A DNA stretch of 64,000 nt, taken from an uncultured Mediterraneibacter sp. GTDB lineage: Bacteria; Bacillota; Clostridia; Lachnospirales; Lachnospiraceae. Position 1 is the stretch's first letter; the number at the start of each line of letters is the position of its first letter. Location of the stretch: positions 38,391 to 102,390 of the forward strand of contig CALWQP010000007.1 of assembly GCA_944383695.1 (NCBI GenBank). Reading direction: 5' to 3'. The notes beneath the pieces were generated by a model. The model made no database searches. It saw only the letters and a program-made list of their open reading frames with translations, and was not told the DNA's origin. Positions 24,783 to 34,171 of the stretch are shown in pieces. Made by a program: the position numbers and the translations under genes.

Positions 24783-26672
24783 ATGGCACTAGAGAAAATC
24801 CGGAAGGAAAATGATATAAAGAAGCTGGATGAAAGCCAGATAAAAGAACTTGCTGATGAGATCCGGCAGTTCCTGATCGAAAAGATCAGCAGGACAGGCG
24901 GGCATCTTGCCTCAAATCTCGGAGTAGTGGAGCTGACCATGGCGCTCCATCTCACTCTGGATTTCCCGCAGGACAAGCTGATATGGGATGTGGGACACCA
25001 GTCTTATACGCACAAGCTGCTTACCGGGAGAAAGGATGGGTTTGACGAGCTGCGCAAATATGGAGGGATGAGCGGATTTCCGAAGCGGAAGGAAAGCCCC
25101 TGTGACGCTTTTGATACAGGGCACAGTTCTACTTCGATTTCTGCCGGCCTGGGATATGTGGCGGCAAGAGAACTTCTTGGGGAGGACCACAGTGTGGTGT
25201 CCGTGATCGGCGACGGCTCGCTCACAGGAGGCATGGCATACGAGGCTCTCAACAATGCGTCCCGGCTGAAAAGCAATTTTATTATCGTTCTCAACGACAA
25301 CAACATGTCCATATCTGAGAACGTAGGCGGGATGTCGAAATATTTAAGCGGACTGCGGACGGCACAGGCATATGCAGATCTGAAAAAAGGGGTAGAGGAC
25401 ACGCTGAGGCGAATTCCGGTAAAAGGAGAGCGGATCGTAAACCAGATCCGAAAGACAAAGAGCGGGATCAAGCAGCTCCTTGTGCCGGGGATGTTTTTTG
25501 AAGATATGGACATTACCTATCTCGGACCTGTGGACGGACACGATATCCGGAAGCTGGTGAAGATATTCCAAGAGGCGAAGCGGGTAGACCATGCTGTCCT
25601 TGTCCATGTGATCACGAAAAAGGGAAAAGGGTATGCCCCGGCGGAAGAAAATCCGGCGAAATTCCATGGGTTAGGCCCCTTTGACATAGAGACAGGCGAA
25701 CCAAGAGAGACAGACGGGCCGGACAGTTATACCAAGGTGTTTTCCAAGGTCCTGACTGACATAGCAAAAAGGGACGATAAAGTGGTGGCGATCACAGCGG
25801 CAATGGCAGACGGCACAGGGCTAGCATCTTTTGCAAGGCGTTTCCCTCAGAGATTTTTTGATGTGGGTATCGCGGAAGAACATGGGATGACTTTTGCCGC
25901 AGGGCTTGCCGCAGGGGGGATGAAGCCGGTGTTTGCGGTATATTCGTCTTTCCTTCAGCGGGCGTATGACCAGACGCTCCATGACGTCTGCCTTCAGAAT
26001 CTTCCTGTAGTGATCGCGGTAGACCGAGCCGGACTTGTAGGGAGCGACGGCGAGACTCATCAGGGTGTATTTGATCTTTCTTACCTGACGACCATACCGA
26101 ATATGACAGTCATTTCGCCGAAAAACAGATGGGAAATGGCGGATATGCTCCGGTTTGCGGTTGATTTCCGCCATCCTGTCGCGATCCGTTACCCGAGAGG
26201 AGCGGCATATGAGGGAATGCGGCAGTTCCGGGCTCCTGTTGTATATGGCAAGAGCGAAGTAATCTACGAGGAAGAAGATATCGCCATCATTTTTGTGGGA
26301 CATATGGCAGAACTGGCGGACAGCGTCCGCCGCAGCCTGAAAGCAGCTGGGTATAACTGCAGCCTTGTCAATGCGCGGTTTGTCAAGCCTCTTGATACAG
26401 AGCTTCTTGAAGAACTGGCGAAAGACCACTGTCTTCTTGTGACTATTGAGGAAAATGTGATCACAGGCGGTTTCGGGGAACAGGTTATGGAGTATGTCTC
26501 CAGCTCGGCTCTTGACGTACATGTCCGCAATATAGGTATATCAGACGAGTACGTGGAGCACGGAAATGTTGAAGTTTTAAGAAAAGAGGTTGGCCTGGAA
26601 AGTGATATGATCGTGAAGCAGACACTCTCCGACTATTTGCGGATAACGGAAAATATTAAGAAGGAAAAGTAA
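24783..26672 (+). CDS. dxs: 1-deoxy-D-xylulose-5-phosphate synthase
   Basis: Dxs is a thiamine diphosphate enzyme that condenses pyruvate and glyceraldehyde 3-phosphate as the first step of the MEP isoprenoid pathway. The 629 residues have the transketolase layout: WDVGHQSYTHKLLTGR near residue 62, the ThDP/Mg motif GDGSLTGGMAYEALNN (near residue 143), a central domain with the catalytic Glu in AEEHGMTFAAGLA and a C-terminal domain. Length is standard (about 620). It starts 11 bases after ispA and ends one base before tlyA. Confidence 0.96.
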   Translation: MALEKIRKENDIKKLDESQIKELADEIRQFLIEKISRTGGHLASNLGVVELTMALHLTLDFPQDKLIWDVGHQSYTHKLLTGRKDGFDELRKYGGMSGFPKRKESPCDAFDTGHSSTSISAGLGYVAARELLGEDHSVVSVIGDGSLTGGMAYEALNNASRLKSNFIIVLNDNNMSISENVGGMSKYLSGLRTAQAYADLKKGVEDTLRRIPVKGERIVNQIRKTKSGIKQLLVPGMFFEDMDITYLGPVDGHDIRKLVKIFQEAKRVDHAVLVHVITKKGKGYAPAEENPAKFHGLGPFDIETGEPRETDGPDSYTKVFSKVLTDIAKRDDKVVAITAAMADGTGLASFARRFPQRFFDVGIAEEHGMTFAAGLAAGGMKPVFAVYSSFLQRAYDQTLHDVCLQNLPVVIAVDRAGLVGSDGETHQGVFDLSYLTTIPNMTVISPKNRWEMADMLRFAVDFRHPVAIRYPRGAAYEGMRQFRAPVVYGKSEVIYEEEDIAIIFVGHMAELADSVRRSLKAAGYNCSLVNARFVKPLDTELLEELAKDHCLLVTIEENVITGGFGEQVMEYVSSSALDVHVRNIGISDEYVEHGNVEVLRKEVGLESDMIVKQTLSDYLRITENIKKEK

Positions 26673-26673
26673 C

Positions 26674-27480
26674 ATGAAAGAACGTTTGGATATAATGCTC
26701 GTGAAAAGAAATCTGGCTGAATCGAGGGAAAAGGCAAAGGCTGTCATCATGTCCGGAAACGTATTTGTGGACGGTCAGAGAGAAGATAAGGCGGGGAGCA
26801 CTTTCCCGCCGGAAGTCAGTATTGAGGTCAGAGGACACGCCCTCCCTTATGTGAGCAGGGGCGGACTGAAGCTGGAGAAGGCGCTGGCCTGTTTCGATGT
26901 GGATGTAAAAGACTGTGTATGTACTGATGTAGGGTCTTCCACAGGCGGATTTACGGACTGCATGCTCCAGAATGGCGCGAGAAAGGTGTATGCGATCGAT
27001 GTGGGGAGGGGGCAGCTTGACTGGAAACTGCGGAACGATCCCAGGGTCGTCTGCATGGAAAAAACGAACATCCGCTATGTGACTCCGGAGGATATCGGGG
27101 AGCCGGTGGACTTTTCATCCATCGACGTGTCTTTTATCTCGCTTACAAAAGTCCTGGGCCCCATCCGGGCTTACCTGAAGGACGACGGACAGATCGTGGC
27201 TCTTATCAAGCCTCAGTTTGAGGCTGGAAGAGAAAAGGTCGGAAAAAAGGGCGTAGTCAGGGAGAAGAGCACACACAGGGAAGTGATCAGAAAAATCATG
27301 GACTATGCGCAAAGCATCGGTTTTGATCTGTGCGCTCTTGATCATTCGCCCATCAAAGGTCCGGAGGGGAATATCGAATACCTGATCCATCTGAAGAAAT
27401 GCAGCGGAACGGAAGGAATGAATGAGGGGATCGATCCGGACGTGGTGGTGGAGCAGGCGTTTGCGGAACTGGCAAAGTAG
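26674..27480 (+). CDS. tlyA: TlyA-family rRNA methyltransferase
   Basis: This is a TlyA/YqxC-type 2'-O-methyltransferase, predicted to act on rRNA. The 268 residues show an N-terminal S4 RNA-binding domain (about 1-60, RLDIMLVKRNLAESREKA), then an FtsJ-like Rossmann domain with the SAM loop DVGSSTGGFTDCML (near residue 86) and the catalytic-type residues in AIDVGRGQLDWKLR and ALIKPQFEAGREKVGKKG. In mycobacteria TlyA methylates both rRNAs and affects capreomycin sensitivity; sites in this group are untested. It lies in the conserved dxs-tlyA-nadK order. Confidence 0.93.
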   Translation: MKERLDIMLVKRNLAESREKAKAVIMSGNVFVDGQREDKAGSTFPPEVSIEVRGHALPYVSRGGLKLEKALACFDVDVKDCVCTDVGSSTGGFTDCMLQNGARKVYAIDVGRGQLDWKLRNDPRVVCMEKTNIRYVTPEDIGEPVDFSSIDVSFISLTKVLGPIRAYLKDDGQIVALIKPQFEAGREKVGKKGVVREKSTHREVIRKIMDYAQSIGFDLCALDHSPIKGPEGNIEYLIHLKKCSGTEGMNEGIDPDVVVEQAFAELAK

Positions 27481-27503
27481 GGCTCGAGAGGTGTGAGTTT
27501 GAC

Positions 27504-28337
27504 ATGGATTGCTTTTATATCATTACGAACAAACTAAAAGACAAAGATTATAAGATTACGAATGAGATCCGAAAATATATTGAGGAGCATGGGAAAACCT
27601 GTTTCCTTTCTGAGAAGGATGGGGAAGGTCATATTATACCGGGGACAGTGCCGGAAGAAGCGCAGTGCGGGTTAGTTCTCGGCGGTGACGGAACTTTTAT
27701 CCGGGCGGTCCGGGATCTGAGAGAAAGAAGCCTTCCTCTCCTGGGGATCAATCTGGGAACGCTGGGATATCTGACGGATGTGGAAGTCAAAGATTTCAGG
27801 GAAGCGCTGGACCGTCTTTTTGACGGAGTTCCGGATATTGAGGAACGGATGATGCTGGAAGGGAAATACGGCGATTCAGGGAAGGAACTGGCCATGAATG
27901 ACATCGTTCTGGCAAGGGAAAGAAAAGTCCGGATCATCAGCTTTAATGTCTATGTAAACGGAACACTGCTCAACACATATCAGGCTGACGGAGTAATCCT
28001 GTCGACTCCGACAGGCAGTACAGGATATAATCTCTCCGCAGGAGGTCCGGTCGTAGAGCCGACGGCACAGATGATCGTGATCACTCCGATCTGTTCACAC
28101 GCACTGAATACAAGCAGTGTCGTGCTCTCAGCAGACGATGTCATTGAGGTGGAGATATGTGAAGGGCGTTATGGGAGACAGGAGCAGGTATCGCTTTGCT
28201 TTGACGGGGCAGAACAGACCACACTTGTCACAGGGGACAGAGTCTGTATCAGACGTGCAGACCAGACTGCGAAGATGATCAAACTGAGCAGAGAGAGTTT
28301 CATGAAAACGATGCGCAAAAAGATGAAAGGAAATTAA
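27504..28337 (+). CDS. nadK: NAD kinase
   Basis: NadK phosphorylates NAD to NADP. The 277-residue protein contains the catalytic GGDGTFIRAVRD motif (near residue 59), NLGTLGYLTDVE, the conserved AMNDIVLAR and the C-terminal STPTGSTGYNLSAGGP with the nucleotide-binding loop. Length is as expected for ATP-type bacterial NadK. It sits 23 bases after tlyA and four bases before argR. Confidence 0.95.
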   Translation: MDCFYIITNKLKDKDYKITNEIRKYIEEHGKTCFLSEKDGEGHIIPGTVPEEAQCGLVLGGDGTFIRAVRDLRERSLPLLGINLGTLGYLTDVEVKDFREALDRLFDGVPDIEERMMLEGKYGDSGKELAMNDIVLARERKVRIISFNVYVNGTLLNTYQADGVILSTPTGSTGYNLSAGGPVVEPTAQMIVITPICSHALNTSSVVLSADDVIEVEICEGRYGRQEQVSLCFDGAEQTTLVTGDRVCIRRADQTAKMIKLSRESFMKTMRKKMKGN

Positions 28338-28341
28338 GAAG

Positions 28342-28797
28342 ATGAAAGTCAGCCGGCATGCAAAAATCATTGAACTGATCAGTCAGTATGATATTGAAAC
28401 ACAGGAAGAACTGGCGGAGTACCTGAACAACGCCGGATTCAAAGTGACACAGGCCACTGTTTCCAGAGATATCCGGGATCTTAAGCTCACAAAAGTATCT
28501 GAGGGCGGCAGACAGAAGTATGTCGTACACAGGCAGGAAGAACCAGGCATGAGCGAGAAATATATTCGAGTCCTGCGGGATGGCTATGTGTCAATGGATA
28601 TGGCGCAGAATATTCTTGTCATCAAGACTGTATCCGGCATGGCGATGGCAGTCGCTGTGGCCCTGGATTCCATGAAGTGGAATGAGGTTGTGGGCTGTAT
28701 TGCCGGGGACGATACGATCATGTGCGCGGTCCGCACGGTGGAAGATACTGTGACAGTGATGGAGAAGATACGTAAGATTGTTTCAAAAGGGGAATAA
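28342..28797 (+). CDS. argR: Arginine repressor ArgR/AhrC
   Basis: ArgR is a hexameric arginine-responsive DNA-binding regulator of arginine synthesis and breakdown. The 151 residues show an N-terminal winged helix (about 1-70; ISQYDIETQEELAEYL and FKVTQATVSRDIRDLKL, the recognition helix) and a C-terminal oligomerisation/arginine domain ending GCIAGDDTIMCAVRT (the conserved GDDT for Arg binding). Length matches AhrC (149). No arginine genes lie nearby; the argR-recN linkage is a common Firmicutes arrangement. Confidence 0.95.
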   Translation: MKVSRHAKIIELISQYDIETQEELAEYLNNAGFKVTQATVSRDIRDLKLTKVSEGGRQKYVVHRQEEPGMSEKYIRVLRDGYVSMDMAQNILVIKTVSGMAMAVAVALDSMKWNEVVGCIAGDDTIMCAVRTVEDTVTVMEKIRKIVSKGE

Positions 28798-28805
28798 ACA
28801 AAGGT

Positions 28806-30482
28806 ATGTTACAAAATCTGCATGTAAAAAATCTGGCGCTCATCGATGAGACCGAAGTGGATTTCGGTCCCGGGCTTAATATCCTTACCGGGGAGACCGG
28901 CGCAGGAAAATCGATTCTCCTGGGGTCAGTGGGGCTTGCGCTGGGAGCAAGGTACAGTGCTGATATGCTGAGAAACGGAGCGGGAAGCGGTCTTGTAGAG
29001 CTTACGTTTTCTGTGGAAGATGAAAGGCTGAGAAAAAGGCTTGAAGCGATGGACGTTTTTCCGGAGGGAGATACCGTCACTTTGAGCCGGAGGCTGATGG
29101 AAGGGCGGAGCGTCAGCCGTATCAACGGCGAGACAGTAAGTATGGCGGTCTTAAAGGACGTGGCCAGCATGCTCATTGACATTCACGGCCAGCATGATAA
29201 TCAGACGCTCCTGCACAGGAAGAACCATCTTGCCCTGCTGGATCTGTACGCAGACAGTGAGATCCGTCCGGTCAGACAGGAGATGGCGGAAAGTTATCGA
29301 AAATATCAGGAGATATGCCGCCAGGAAGAAGCCTCATCTCTGGACGAGGAAGGGAGAAGAAAAGAACTCTCTCTGGCAGAGTTCGAGGTCAATGAAATCA
29401 ACGAGGCAGCACTTGTGCCCGGAGAGGATGAGGAATTGGAAGAACTCTACCGGAGGATGACAGAGAGCCGCAGGATCACGGAGGCAGTTGGGGAGACCTA
29501 CCGTTATACGTGCGAGGATACAGGCGGTAATGCCAGCGACTGTCTGAGCAGGGCAATCCGCGCTTTTCAGGATGCTGCCGAATTTGACGAGACCGGCGCG
29601 CAGCTGTACAGCCAGCTCCTTGACGCGGACAGCCTTCTCAACGATTTTAACCGGGAACTCTCAGAATATGCGAAAAGCTTTGAGTTTTCCGAAGATGAAT
29701 ACAGGGAAACAGAAGACCGGCTCAATCTCATGAATCATTTAAAAGCAAAATATGGTAATTCTGTCAGGGAGATCCTTGTATACTGTGAGGAGAAAAAGAA
29801 AAGAATAGAAGAACTGAGAGATTATGATTCATTCAGGGAACAGCTTCTGGAAGAAAAAAGCAGGTCTCTTGCAGAGATTCAGGATGTGACAGCCAGGCTT
29901 CGTCAGATCCGTGAGAAATATGCCTCGGCATTCGCAGATGCGATATGCGCGCAGATGTCCGAACTCAATTTCTTGGATACAAGGCTGGAGCTGCGGATCA
30001 CGGACAGCGGACATTACAGTGCGAACGGAAGGGATGACGCAGAGTTTTATCTTGCACTGAACCCGGGAGAGCCGATGAAGGCACTTGGCAATATCGCGTC
30101 TGGTGGAGAACTTTCACGTATCATGCTTGCTCTAAAGACCGTGCTGGCCGATGAGGAAGATACACCGACGCTTATCTTTGATGAGATTGATGCCGGCATA
30201 TCCGGCATTACGGCAGGAAAGGTCGCGGAGAAGCTCCGGCTGATCGGAAAGAGCCGGCAGGTTATCTGCATTACCCATCTGCCCCAGATCGCGGCTGCGG
30301 CGGACGTGCATTTTGCAATTAAAAAAGAATCAGACGAAAATTCGGTGCAGACAAGGATCCATCTGCTTGATGAAGAGGAATCTGTGGGAGAACTGGCAAG
30401 ACTTCTCGGCGGAGCCAGCATGACTGAGCATATCAGAGAGAGCGCAAAAGAGATGAAAGAATTGGCAAAGAGTGAAACATAA
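28806..30482 (+). CDS. recN: DNA repair ATPase RecN
   Basis: RecN is an SMC-like ATPase acting at DNA double-strand breaks. The 558 residues show Walker A GETGAGKSILL (near residue 29), DIHGQHDNQTLL (near 125), a central coiled coil, the signature-like SGGELSRIMLALK (near residue 430) and Walker B TLIFDEIDAGISG. Length matches the family. It is the last gene of the nusB-recN run, and a hairpin terminator follows. I see no LexA-type box. Confidence 0.95.
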   Translation: MLQNLHVKNLALIDETEVDFGPGLNILTGETGAGKSILLGSVGLALGARYSADMLRNGAGSGLVELTFSVEDERLRKRLEAMDVFPEGDTVTLSRRLMEGRSVSRINGETVSMAVLKDVASMLIDIHGQHDNQTLLHRKNHLALLDLYADSEIRPVRQEMAESYRKYQEICRQEEASSLDEEGRRKELSLAEFEVNEINEAALVPGEDEELEELYRRMTESRRITEAVGETYRYTCEDTGGNASDCLSRAIRAFQDAAEFDETGAQLYSQLLDADSLLNDFNRELSEYAKSFEFSEDEYRETEDRLNLMNHLKAKYGNSVREILVYCEEKKKRIEELRDYDSFREQLLEEKSRSLAEIQDVTARLRQIREKYASAFADAICAQMSELNFLDTRLELRITDSGHYSANGRDDAEFYLALNPGEPMKALGNIASGGELSRIMLALKTVLADEEDTPTLIFDEIDAGISGITAGKVAEKLRLIGKSRQVICITHLPQIAAAADVHFAIKKESDENSVQTRIHLLDEEESVGELARLLGGASMTEHIRESAKEMKELAKSET

Positions 30483-30488
30483 TACCAG

Positions 30489-30517
30489 TGTGAAATGACG
30501 GTAAGCCACACATACTA
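30489..30517 (+). promoter_or_regulatory. Sigma-G-like promoter candidate for spoIVB
   Basis: CATACTA (30511-30517) exactly matches the forespore sigma-G -10 element. A possible -35, TGTGAA (30489-30494), lies 16 bases upstream and only partly fits TGAATA. The start site would fall inside the left arm of the recN terminator. In B. subtilis spoIVB is made under sigma-F/sigma-G. Confidence 0.45.
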
Positions 30518-30552
30518 GAAACGGATACGGCGCAGGTATCCGTTTCTTTTTT
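30518..30552 (+). terminator. Terminator after recN
   Basis: A perfect 11-bp stem (GAAACGGATAC at 30518-30528 with GTATCCGTTTC at 30536-30546) has a 7-base loop and is followed by six T. Confidence 0.85.
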
Positions 30553-30580
30553 ACTTTTATAAAAGAAAGGAAGTGAAAGT

Positions 30581-31660
30581 ATGGTGGAAAGCCGGAAATA
30601 CAGAACATTCTTATTCCTCCTCCTGCTGTCGGCTCTTCTGGCGGGCGCGGCAGGATGGGGGCATGCACTGACAGAGGCGGAAGGAAAGATATCGCAGCAG
30701 GCAGAGGCGAGCACTGCCGCATCATCTGGCAATACAGTGCTTCTTGGCGGCATGCCGGTGGGAATCTATATGGAGACGGACGGAGTGATGGTGCTTAACA
30801 CAGAGCAGATACAGGGCATTGACGGCGAGGAGTACGAGCCGGCGGCGAATCTGGTCCGCTCCGGCGATTATATCACAGCGGTCGATCACCAGGAGATATC
30901 CGGAAAGAAAGATCTGCTGGAAGCTGTGGGAGAGATATCCGGGGATAAAGTGGTGCTTACTGTCCGCCGGGGAGATGAAACAATGGATGTAAAAATCAGT
31001 CCGGTAGAGTATGCTCCCAATGAATACCGTCTTGGCATCTGGGTGCGGGATAATGTACAGGGATTGGGGACCGTTACATTTTTGACTGATAAAAGCCGAT
31101 TCGGGGCGCTTGGACACGGTATCCATGATACAGATACCAATGTGCTCATGACCATATCTGACGGAACGGTATACCGCACCAGCATACAGGATATCATCCG
31201 CGGGACTGACGGCTCACCGGGAAGCATGGAAGGGATCATCGTATACAATAATTATAATATCCTGGGGACGATCGATAAGAATACAGAAGCGGGCATATAC
31301 GGTTCCATCGACCGGATAGACGAACTGTTTGAAGAGCAGATCCCTATTGAGACTGCCTCGAAAGAAGAGATCGAGACAGGTCCCGCAACGATCCGGTGCT
31401 TTATCGACAATGAACTGAAAGAATATGAAATTCAGGTGACAGATATCGACATGTCCGGCTCAGAGATCAATAAAGGCCTGGTCATTCAGGTGACGGACCC
31501 GGAACTGCTGGAGAAAACAGGGGGGATCATCCAGGGAATGAGCGGAAGCCCGATCATACAGAACGGAAAACTGATCGGAGCGGTAACACATGTGTTTGTG
31601 CAGGATTCGACAATGGGATATGGGATATTCATAGAAAATATGCTGAATCAGGTCGGATAA
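30581..31660 (+). CDS. spoIVB: SpoIVB signalling serine protease
   Basis: SpoIVB is secreted by the forespore into the intermembrane space and cleaves SpoIVFA to release sigma-K in the mother cell. The 359 residues have an N-terminal hydrophobic anchor (about 9-24), a PDZ domain (about 90-160, LVRSGDYITAVDHQEISG) and the S55 peptidase domain with the catalytic His in RFGALGHGIHD and the catalytic Ser in QGMSGSPIIQNGKLIG. It is somewhat shorter than B. subtilis SpoIVB (426). It lies directly upstream of spo0A, the conserved order. Confidence 0.95.
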   Translation: MVESRKYRTFLFLLLLSALLAGAAGWGHALTEAEGKISQQAEASTAASSGNTVLLGGMPVGIYMETDGVMVLNTEQIQGIDGEEYEPAANLVRSGDYITAVDHQEISGKKDLLEAVGEISGDKVVLTVRRGDETMDVKISPVEYAPNEYRLGIWVRDNVQGLGTVTFLTDKSRFGALGHGIHDTDTNVLMTISDGTVYRTSIQDIIRGTDGSPGSMEGIIVYNNYNILGTIDKNTEAGIYGSIDRIDELFEEQIPIETASKEEIETGPATIRCFIDNELKEYEIQVTDIDMSGSEINKGLVIQVTDPELLEKTGGIIQGMSGSPIIQNGKLIGAVTHVFVQDSTMGYGIFIENMLNQVG

Positions 31661-31667
31661 TCTGAAA

Positions 31668-31686
31668 TGTCGAAAACTGTGTCGAA
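31668..31686 (+). promoter_or_regulatory. Two Spo0A boxes in direct repeat
   Basis: TGTCGAA occurs at 31668-31674 and again at 31680-31686, exactly 12 bases apart, both matching the Spo0A consensus. They lie just upstream of the spo0A promoter candidate, which suggests autoregulation. Confidence 0.75.
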
Positions 31687-31705
31687 TTAGTACTACAAAA
31701 TCTCC

Positions 31706-31735
31706 TTGATTCTGCAATCTCACACAAGATATAAT
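31706..31735 (+). promoter_or_regulatory. Promoter candidate for spo0A
   Basis: TTGATT (31706-31711) and TATAAT (31730-31735) are 18 bases apart, about 50 bases before the spo0A ATG and 19 bases after the second 0A box. Confidence 0.6.
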
Positions 31736-31785
31736 AAGCGAGTGGCGTTTCACGGACAATTCTCAGACCTAAAGGAGAGAAGAGG

Positions 31786-32574
31786 ATGGAACATTTAAGC
31801 GTTGCCATAGCCGATGATAACCAGAAAATCCTTGACATGCTTGGTGATATCATCAGTACGGACAAGGAGTTGGATTTGGTCGGAAAGGCAAAAAATGGTG
31901 AGGAGATGTGTCAGATCATCAAAGACAGACAGCCTGATGTTGTCCTTCTCGATCTGATCATGCCGAAAATGGATGGACTGACGGTGATGGAACAGATCAA
32001 CCAGAGTCAGCCGTTCAGCAAACGTCCTTACTTTATCGTAGTTACAGCGGTAGGGCAGGAAAGGATCACAGAAGATGCCTTTAACAAAGGTGCGAATTAC
32101 TATGTCATGAAGCCGTTCAACAACGAAATGCTGCTGGACAGGATAAAATCCGTAAGAAAAATGTTCCGGGGAAGTGAAAAGAAAGAAGACAGCAGAGCGG
32201 GAGAGAAGGCACAGGCGGGCAGCCTTGAAAACCGCGTGACCAACATGCTCCATGAGATCGGGATCCCGGCGCACATAAAAGGATATCATTATCTCCGGGA
32301 TGCCATCATCATGGCGGTAAACGATATGGATGTCCTGAATGCGATCACCAAGATCCTGTATCCGACAGTGGCAAAGAAGTATCAGACCACCTCCAGCCGT
32401 GTGGAAAGGGCAATACGTCATGCGATCGAAGTTGCATGGAGCAGAGGCAAGCTGGATACACTTGATGAGCTCTTTGGCTATACAGTGAGTACAGGCAAAG
32501 GAAAACCGACAAATTCAGAGTTTATCGCCCTGATCGCGGATACGATCCAGCTCGAATACAAGCACGGAAACTGA
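31786..32574 (+). CDS. spo0A: Sporulation master regulator Spo0A
   Basis: Spo0A is the response regulator that commits the cell to sporulation. The 262 residues show a receiver domain (about 1-125) with acidic pocket Asp10/Asp11 and phospho-acceptor Asp56 ([13 protein letters not shown]), the conserved Lys in YYVMKPF, a linker and the C-terminal DNA-binding domain with the recognition helix [18 protein letters not shown]. Length is standard (about 267). It starts after AAAGGAGAG and is preceded by two 0A boxes. No phosphorelay kinase is visible nearby. Confidence 0.97.
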   Translation: MEHLSVAIADDNQKILDMLGDIISTDKELDLVGKAKNGEEMCQIIKDRQPDVVLLDLIMPKMDGLTVMEQINQSQPFSKRPYFIVVTAVGQERITEDAFNKGANYYVMKPFNNEMLLDRIKSVRKMFRGSEKKEDSRAGEKAQAGSLENRVTNMLHEIGIPAHIKGYHYLRDAIIMAVNDMDVLNAITKILYPTVAKKYQTTSSRVERAIRHAIEVAWSRGKLDTLDELFGYTVSTGKGKPTNSEFIALIADTIQLEYKHGN

Positions 32575-32597
32575 GGATGCCGGGAAAAGAAAATCAT

Positions 32598-32625
32598 TTG
32601 CATTATAGAGGAAATAAGGTATAAT
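32598..32625 (+). promoter_or_regulatory. Promoter candidate for glgA
   Basis: TTGCAT (32598-32603) and TATAAT (32620-32625) are 16 bases apart. The predicted start near 32633 supports the ATG at 32682 rather than the in-frame ATG at 32634. Confidence 0.5.
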
Positions 32626-32681
32626 ATACAGTAATGAAAAGTATTTCGGCGATTAATGCAGAAAATGGAGGATCGAAAGTT

Positions 32682-34130
32682 ATGAAAAACATTTTATTTG
32701 CTTCTTCAGAATGTGTGCCTTTTATCAAGACCGGTGGCCTTGCAGACGTCGTTGGCTCACTCCCCAAAGAGTTCAACAGGGAAAGATATGATGTGCGCGT
32801 GGTCATTCCGAACTACACATGCATGAAACAGGAGTGGAAGGAGAAGCTGGAGTACGTGACCCATTTCTATATGGACATTGCCGGACACAACCAGTATGTC
32901 GGAGTGTTGAGGACAGAGCTCAACGGCATTACTTTCTACTTTATTGACAATGAGCATTATTTCAGCGGTTTCGCTCCTTATGACGGCGATCCGAAGTGGA
33001 ATATTGAAAAATTTGCTTTCTTTTCAAAGGCGGTCTTAAGCATTCTTCCGGTGATCGGGTTCCGTCCCGACCTTATCCACTGCCATGACTGGCAGACCGG
33101 ACTGATTCCTGTTTATCTGGATAATTTCAGATACCTTGGGGAATATTACCGCGGGATCAAGACGATTATGACTATACATAACCTGAAGTTCCAGGGCGTA
33201 TGGGATACAAAGACTGTAAGAGGGATTACAGGGCTGCCGGAATATTATTTCGTTCCGGATAAAATGGAGGCATACAGGGATGCCAACCTGCTGAAGGGCG
33301 GTATCGTATACGCAGATAAAGTGACAACTGTGAGCAATAGCTATGCGGATGAGATCAAGACGCCGTTCTATGGAGAAGGGCTGGACGGACTGATGTCAGC
33401 CAGATCCAACGACCTGCGGGGGATCGTGAACGGCCTGGATTATGATGACTGGAATCCGGAGACAGACTGGCGGATCGCAAAGAACTTTTCGATCGGGAAT
33501 TTCAGGAAGAATAAACCGCTTAACAAGACAGCGCTTCAGGAAGAACTTGGGCTTACAGCAGACCATAAGGTGATGCTGATCGGTATGGTGTCAAGACTGA
33601 CGGACCAGAAAGGTTTCGACCTGATTGATTATATTATGGATGAGCTCTGTCAGGATGCAGTACAGATTGTTGTACTCGGGACAGGAGATGTGAAATATGA
33701 GAATATGTTCCGCCATTTTGCCTGGAAGTATTCCGGAAAGGTATCGGCGAACATCTATTACTCGGATGAGCTTTCACACAGGATCTATGCGTCATGCGAC
33801 GCATTCCTGATGCCGTCGCTTTTCGAGCCGTGCGGACTGAGCCAGCTCATGAGCCTGCGATACGGCACACTGCCGATTGTGCGCGAGACCGGGGGACTTA
33901 AAGATACGGTACAGGCGTACAATGAATATGAAAAGACCGGAACAGGTTTCAGCTTCTGCAATTACAATGCGCATGAAATGCTGAATACCATCCGTTATGC
34001 CGAGAGAATTTATTATGATAAGAAGAGAGACTGGAATAAGATCGTGGAGCGTGCCATGAGCCAGGATTTCTCATGGAAGACTTCCGCGGCACAGTATGAT
34101 GCTCTCTATAGAGAACTCATCGGCGAATAA
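32682..34130 (+). CDS. glgA: Glycogen synthase (ADP-glucose type)
   Basis: GlgA is a GT5 glycosyltransferase that extends alpha-1,4-glucan from ADP-glucose. From the ATG at 32682 (after GGAGG) it has 482 residues, the family norm. Motifs are the N-terminal KTGGLADVVGSLP (near residue 15), HDWQTGLIPVY, the second-domain MVSRLTDQKGFDL and the C-terminal SLFEPCGLSQL with the nucleotide-sugar glutamate. No other glg gene is adjacent, which is unusual for a pathway often encoded as glgBCDAP, so this copy stands alone. Confidence 0.93.
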   Translation: MKNILFASSECVPFIKTGGLADVVGSLPKEFNRERYDVRVVIPNYTCMKQEWKEKLEYVTHFYMDIAGHNQYVGVLRTELNGITFYFIDNEHYFSGFAPYDGDPKWNIEKFAFFSKAVLSILPVIGFRPDLIHCHDWQTGLIPVYLDNFRYLGEYYRGIKTIMTIHNLKFQGVWDTKTVRGITGLPEYYFVPDKMEAYRDANLLKGGIVYADKVTTVSNSYADEIKTPFYGEGLDGLMSARSNDLRGIVNGLDYDDWNPETDWRIAKNFSIGNFRKNKPLNKTALQEELGLTADHKVMLIGMVSRLTDQKGFDLIDYIMDELCQDAVQIVVLGTGDVKYENMFRHFAWKYSGKVSANIYYSDELSHRIYASCDAFLMPSLFEPCGLSQLMSLRYGTLPIVRETGGLKDTVQAYNEYEKTGTGFSFCNYNAHEMLNTIRYAERIYYDKKRDWNKIVERAMSQDFSWKTSAAQYDALYRELIGE

Positions 34131-34171
34131 AGGAACTATACAACAGAAAAAGACAGGAGAATTTAGGCCAG

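Noticed and set aside
34131..34171. SAM or cobalamin riboswitch before metF
   Set aside because: The gap is only 41 bases, too short for either aptamer.
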